From Bombus terrestris (taxonomy: Eukaryota > Arthropoda > Insecta > Hymenoptera > Apidae): a stretch of DNA of 64,000 nucleotides. Each line of letters begins with the position of its first letter. The first letter of the stretch is position 1. This document shows positions 62,901 through 64,000 of the stretch, piece after piece. Both the position numbers and the translations under genes were made by a program. Location of the stretch: assembly GCF_910591885.1 (NCBI RefSeq), contig NC_063273.1, positions 1-64,000 of the forward strand. The letters run 5' to 3'. The notes beneath the pieces are model-generated. The model was not told the origin of the DNA. It saw only the letters and a program-made list of their open reading frames with translations, and did no database searches.

Positions 62901-64000
62901 TCCAGCGGTGTCCAACGGTGTCCCACGGTGTCCCACGGTGTCCAACGGTGTCCCACGTTGTCCCACGTTGTCCCACGTTGTCCCACGTTGTCCCACGTTG
63001 TCCCACGTTGTCCCACGTTGTCCCACGTTGTCCCACGTTGTCCCACGTTGTCCCACGTTGTCCCACGTTGTCCCGCGTTGTCCCACGTTGTCCCGCGTTG
63101 TCCCACGTTGTCCCACGTTGTCCCACGTTGTCCCACGTTGTCCCACGTTGTCCCACGGTGTCCAACGGTGTCCAACGGTGTCCAACGGTGTCCAACGATG
63201 TCCAACGGTGTCCAACGGTGTCCCACGGTGTCCAACGGTGTCCAACGGTGTCCCACGGTGTCCAACGGTGTCCCACGTTGTCCCACGTTGTCCCACGTTG
63301 TCCCACGATGTCCCACGTTGTCCAACGATGTCCAACGGTGTCCCACGTTGTCCTACGTTGTCCCACGTTGTCCCACGTTGTCCCACGTTGTCCCACGTTG
63401 TCCCACGGTGTCCAACGGTGTCCAACGATGTCCAACGGTGTCCAACGGTGTCCCACGTTGTTCCACGTTGTCCCACGGTGTCCAACGATGTCCAACGGTG
63501 TCCCACGTTGTCCCACGTTGTCCCACGTTGTCCCACGTTGTCCCACGTTGTTCCATGGTTTCCCACGTTGTCCCACGTTGTCCCACGTTGTCCCACGGTG
63601 TCCAACGATGTCCAACGGTGTCCAACGGTGTCCCACGGTGTCCAACGGTGTCCCACGTTGTCCCACGTTGTCCCACGTTGTCCCACGTTGTCCCACGTTG
63701 TCCAACGGTGTCCCACGGTGTCCAACGGTGTCCAACGGTGTCCAACGGTGTCCAACGGTGTCCAACGATGTCCAACGATGTCCAACGATGTCCAACGGTG
63801 TCCAACGATGTCCAACGATGTCCAACGGTGTCCCACGATGTCCAGCGATGTCCAACGATGTCCAACGTTGTCCAACGGTGTCCCACGTTGTCCCACGTTG
63901 TCCCACGTTGTCCCACGGTGTCCAACGATGTCCAACGGTGTCCCACGTTGTCCAACGGTGTCGCACGTTGTCCCACGTTGTCCCACGTTGTCCCACGTTG
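50997..64000 (+). repeat. 10-bp satellite array, TCCCACGTTG family
   Basis: About 1,300 tandem 10-bp units running off the window. Main types: TCCCACGTTG, TCCCACGGTG, TCCCACGATG, TCCAACGGTG, TCCAACGATG; rare TCCAACGTTG. Only positions 4 (C/A) and 8 (T/G/A) vary commonly; A at 4 rarely goes with T at 8. The unit boundary stays at the same position modulo 10 from 51001 to 64000, so I see no net indel. Units are arranged in recurring higher-order cassettes. The array leaves every - strand frame open over long stretches (10-residue periodicity), which is a repeat effect. No gene is visible. Confidence 0.97.
51701..51710 (+). repeat. Marker variant unit TTCCATGGTT of the 10-bp satellite
   Basis: A strongly altered unit with a CCATGG palindrome and no CpG. 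It recurs at 52491, 53071, 54361, 54971, 57841, 58631, 60461, 61311, 61371, 62081, 62141 and 63551, almost always followed by two to three TCCCACGTTG units and usually then TCCCACGGTG and TCCAACGATG. It marks copies of larger higher-order repeats. Confidence 0.85.

Noticed and set aside
50974..63996. A 4,340-codon - strand open frame, with others of 1,007-3,044 codons, in the 10-bp satellite
   Set aside because: A stop-free 10-mer repeated in tandem leaves all three frames open; several overlapping frames show the same decapeptide cycle and none has non-repeat sequence.
50997..64000. CENP-B box or other known centromeric motif in the 10-bp satellite
   Set aside because: The unit TCCCACGTTG does not contain the CENP-B box core, and location alone does not indicate a centromere.

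Overview
The window is a chromosome-end region of an insect, most probably a hymenopteran. Thirteen arrays of an 11-bp repeat, CCCCAACCTAA on the + strand (TTAGGTTGGGG on the - strand), separate near-identical retrotransposons. TTAGG is the insect telomere motif, and 11-nt derivatives of it are known to me mainly from Hymenoptera. The G-rich strand runs 5'->3' on the - strand, so the chromosome terminus should lie beyond base 1 and the chromosome interior beyond base 64000. There are no bacterial-type genes, tRNAs, CRISPR arrays or host single-copy genes.

Bases 1-49405 hold a head-to-tail array of telomere-targeted retroelements, all on the - strand with poly(A) tails facing the terminus. Eight copies (called A-H here) are a ~5.96-kb R1-clade, TRAS-like non-LTR retrotransposon. 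It has a gag-like ORF1 with three zinc knuckles and an ORF2 with endonuclease, reverse transcriptase and a C-terminal CCHC finger. B, D, E, F and G have both frames intact. A is cut by the window edge, C has one frameshift in ORF2, and H is frameshifted twice and 5'-truncated. Between them are six copies (S1-S6) of a 661-bp non-autonomous element. Its 5' ~112 nt is recognisably 5S rRNA and its 3' end is homologous to the TRAS-like 3' UTR, so it is a 5S-headed SINE using the LINE's tail. From the terminus the order is A-B-S1-C-D-S2-E-S3-F-S4-S5-G-S6-H. LINE and SINE enter the same position of the 11-mer: every array is 11n+8 bp (LINE 5' end on its right) or 11n+4 bp (SINE 5' end on its right).

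Bases 49406-50996 are an AT-rich satellite of 14-mer and 8-mer units with palindromic cores. It abuts the truncated 5' side of copy H directly, with no telomeric repeat between them. Bases 50997-64000 are a 10-bp satellite (TCCCACGTTG and variants). I see no loss of phase over about 1,300 units, and it continues past the window. Its very long open frames are a by-product of the repeat and are not genes.

Working together: LINE ORF2 presumably nicks the C-rich telomeric strand and reverse-transcribes both its own RNA and the SINE RNA from a shared, covarying 3' stem-loop domain. The array then grew by recombination as well as by insertion: B-S1-C is duplicated as G-S6-H, and D, E and F are mosaics of one another.
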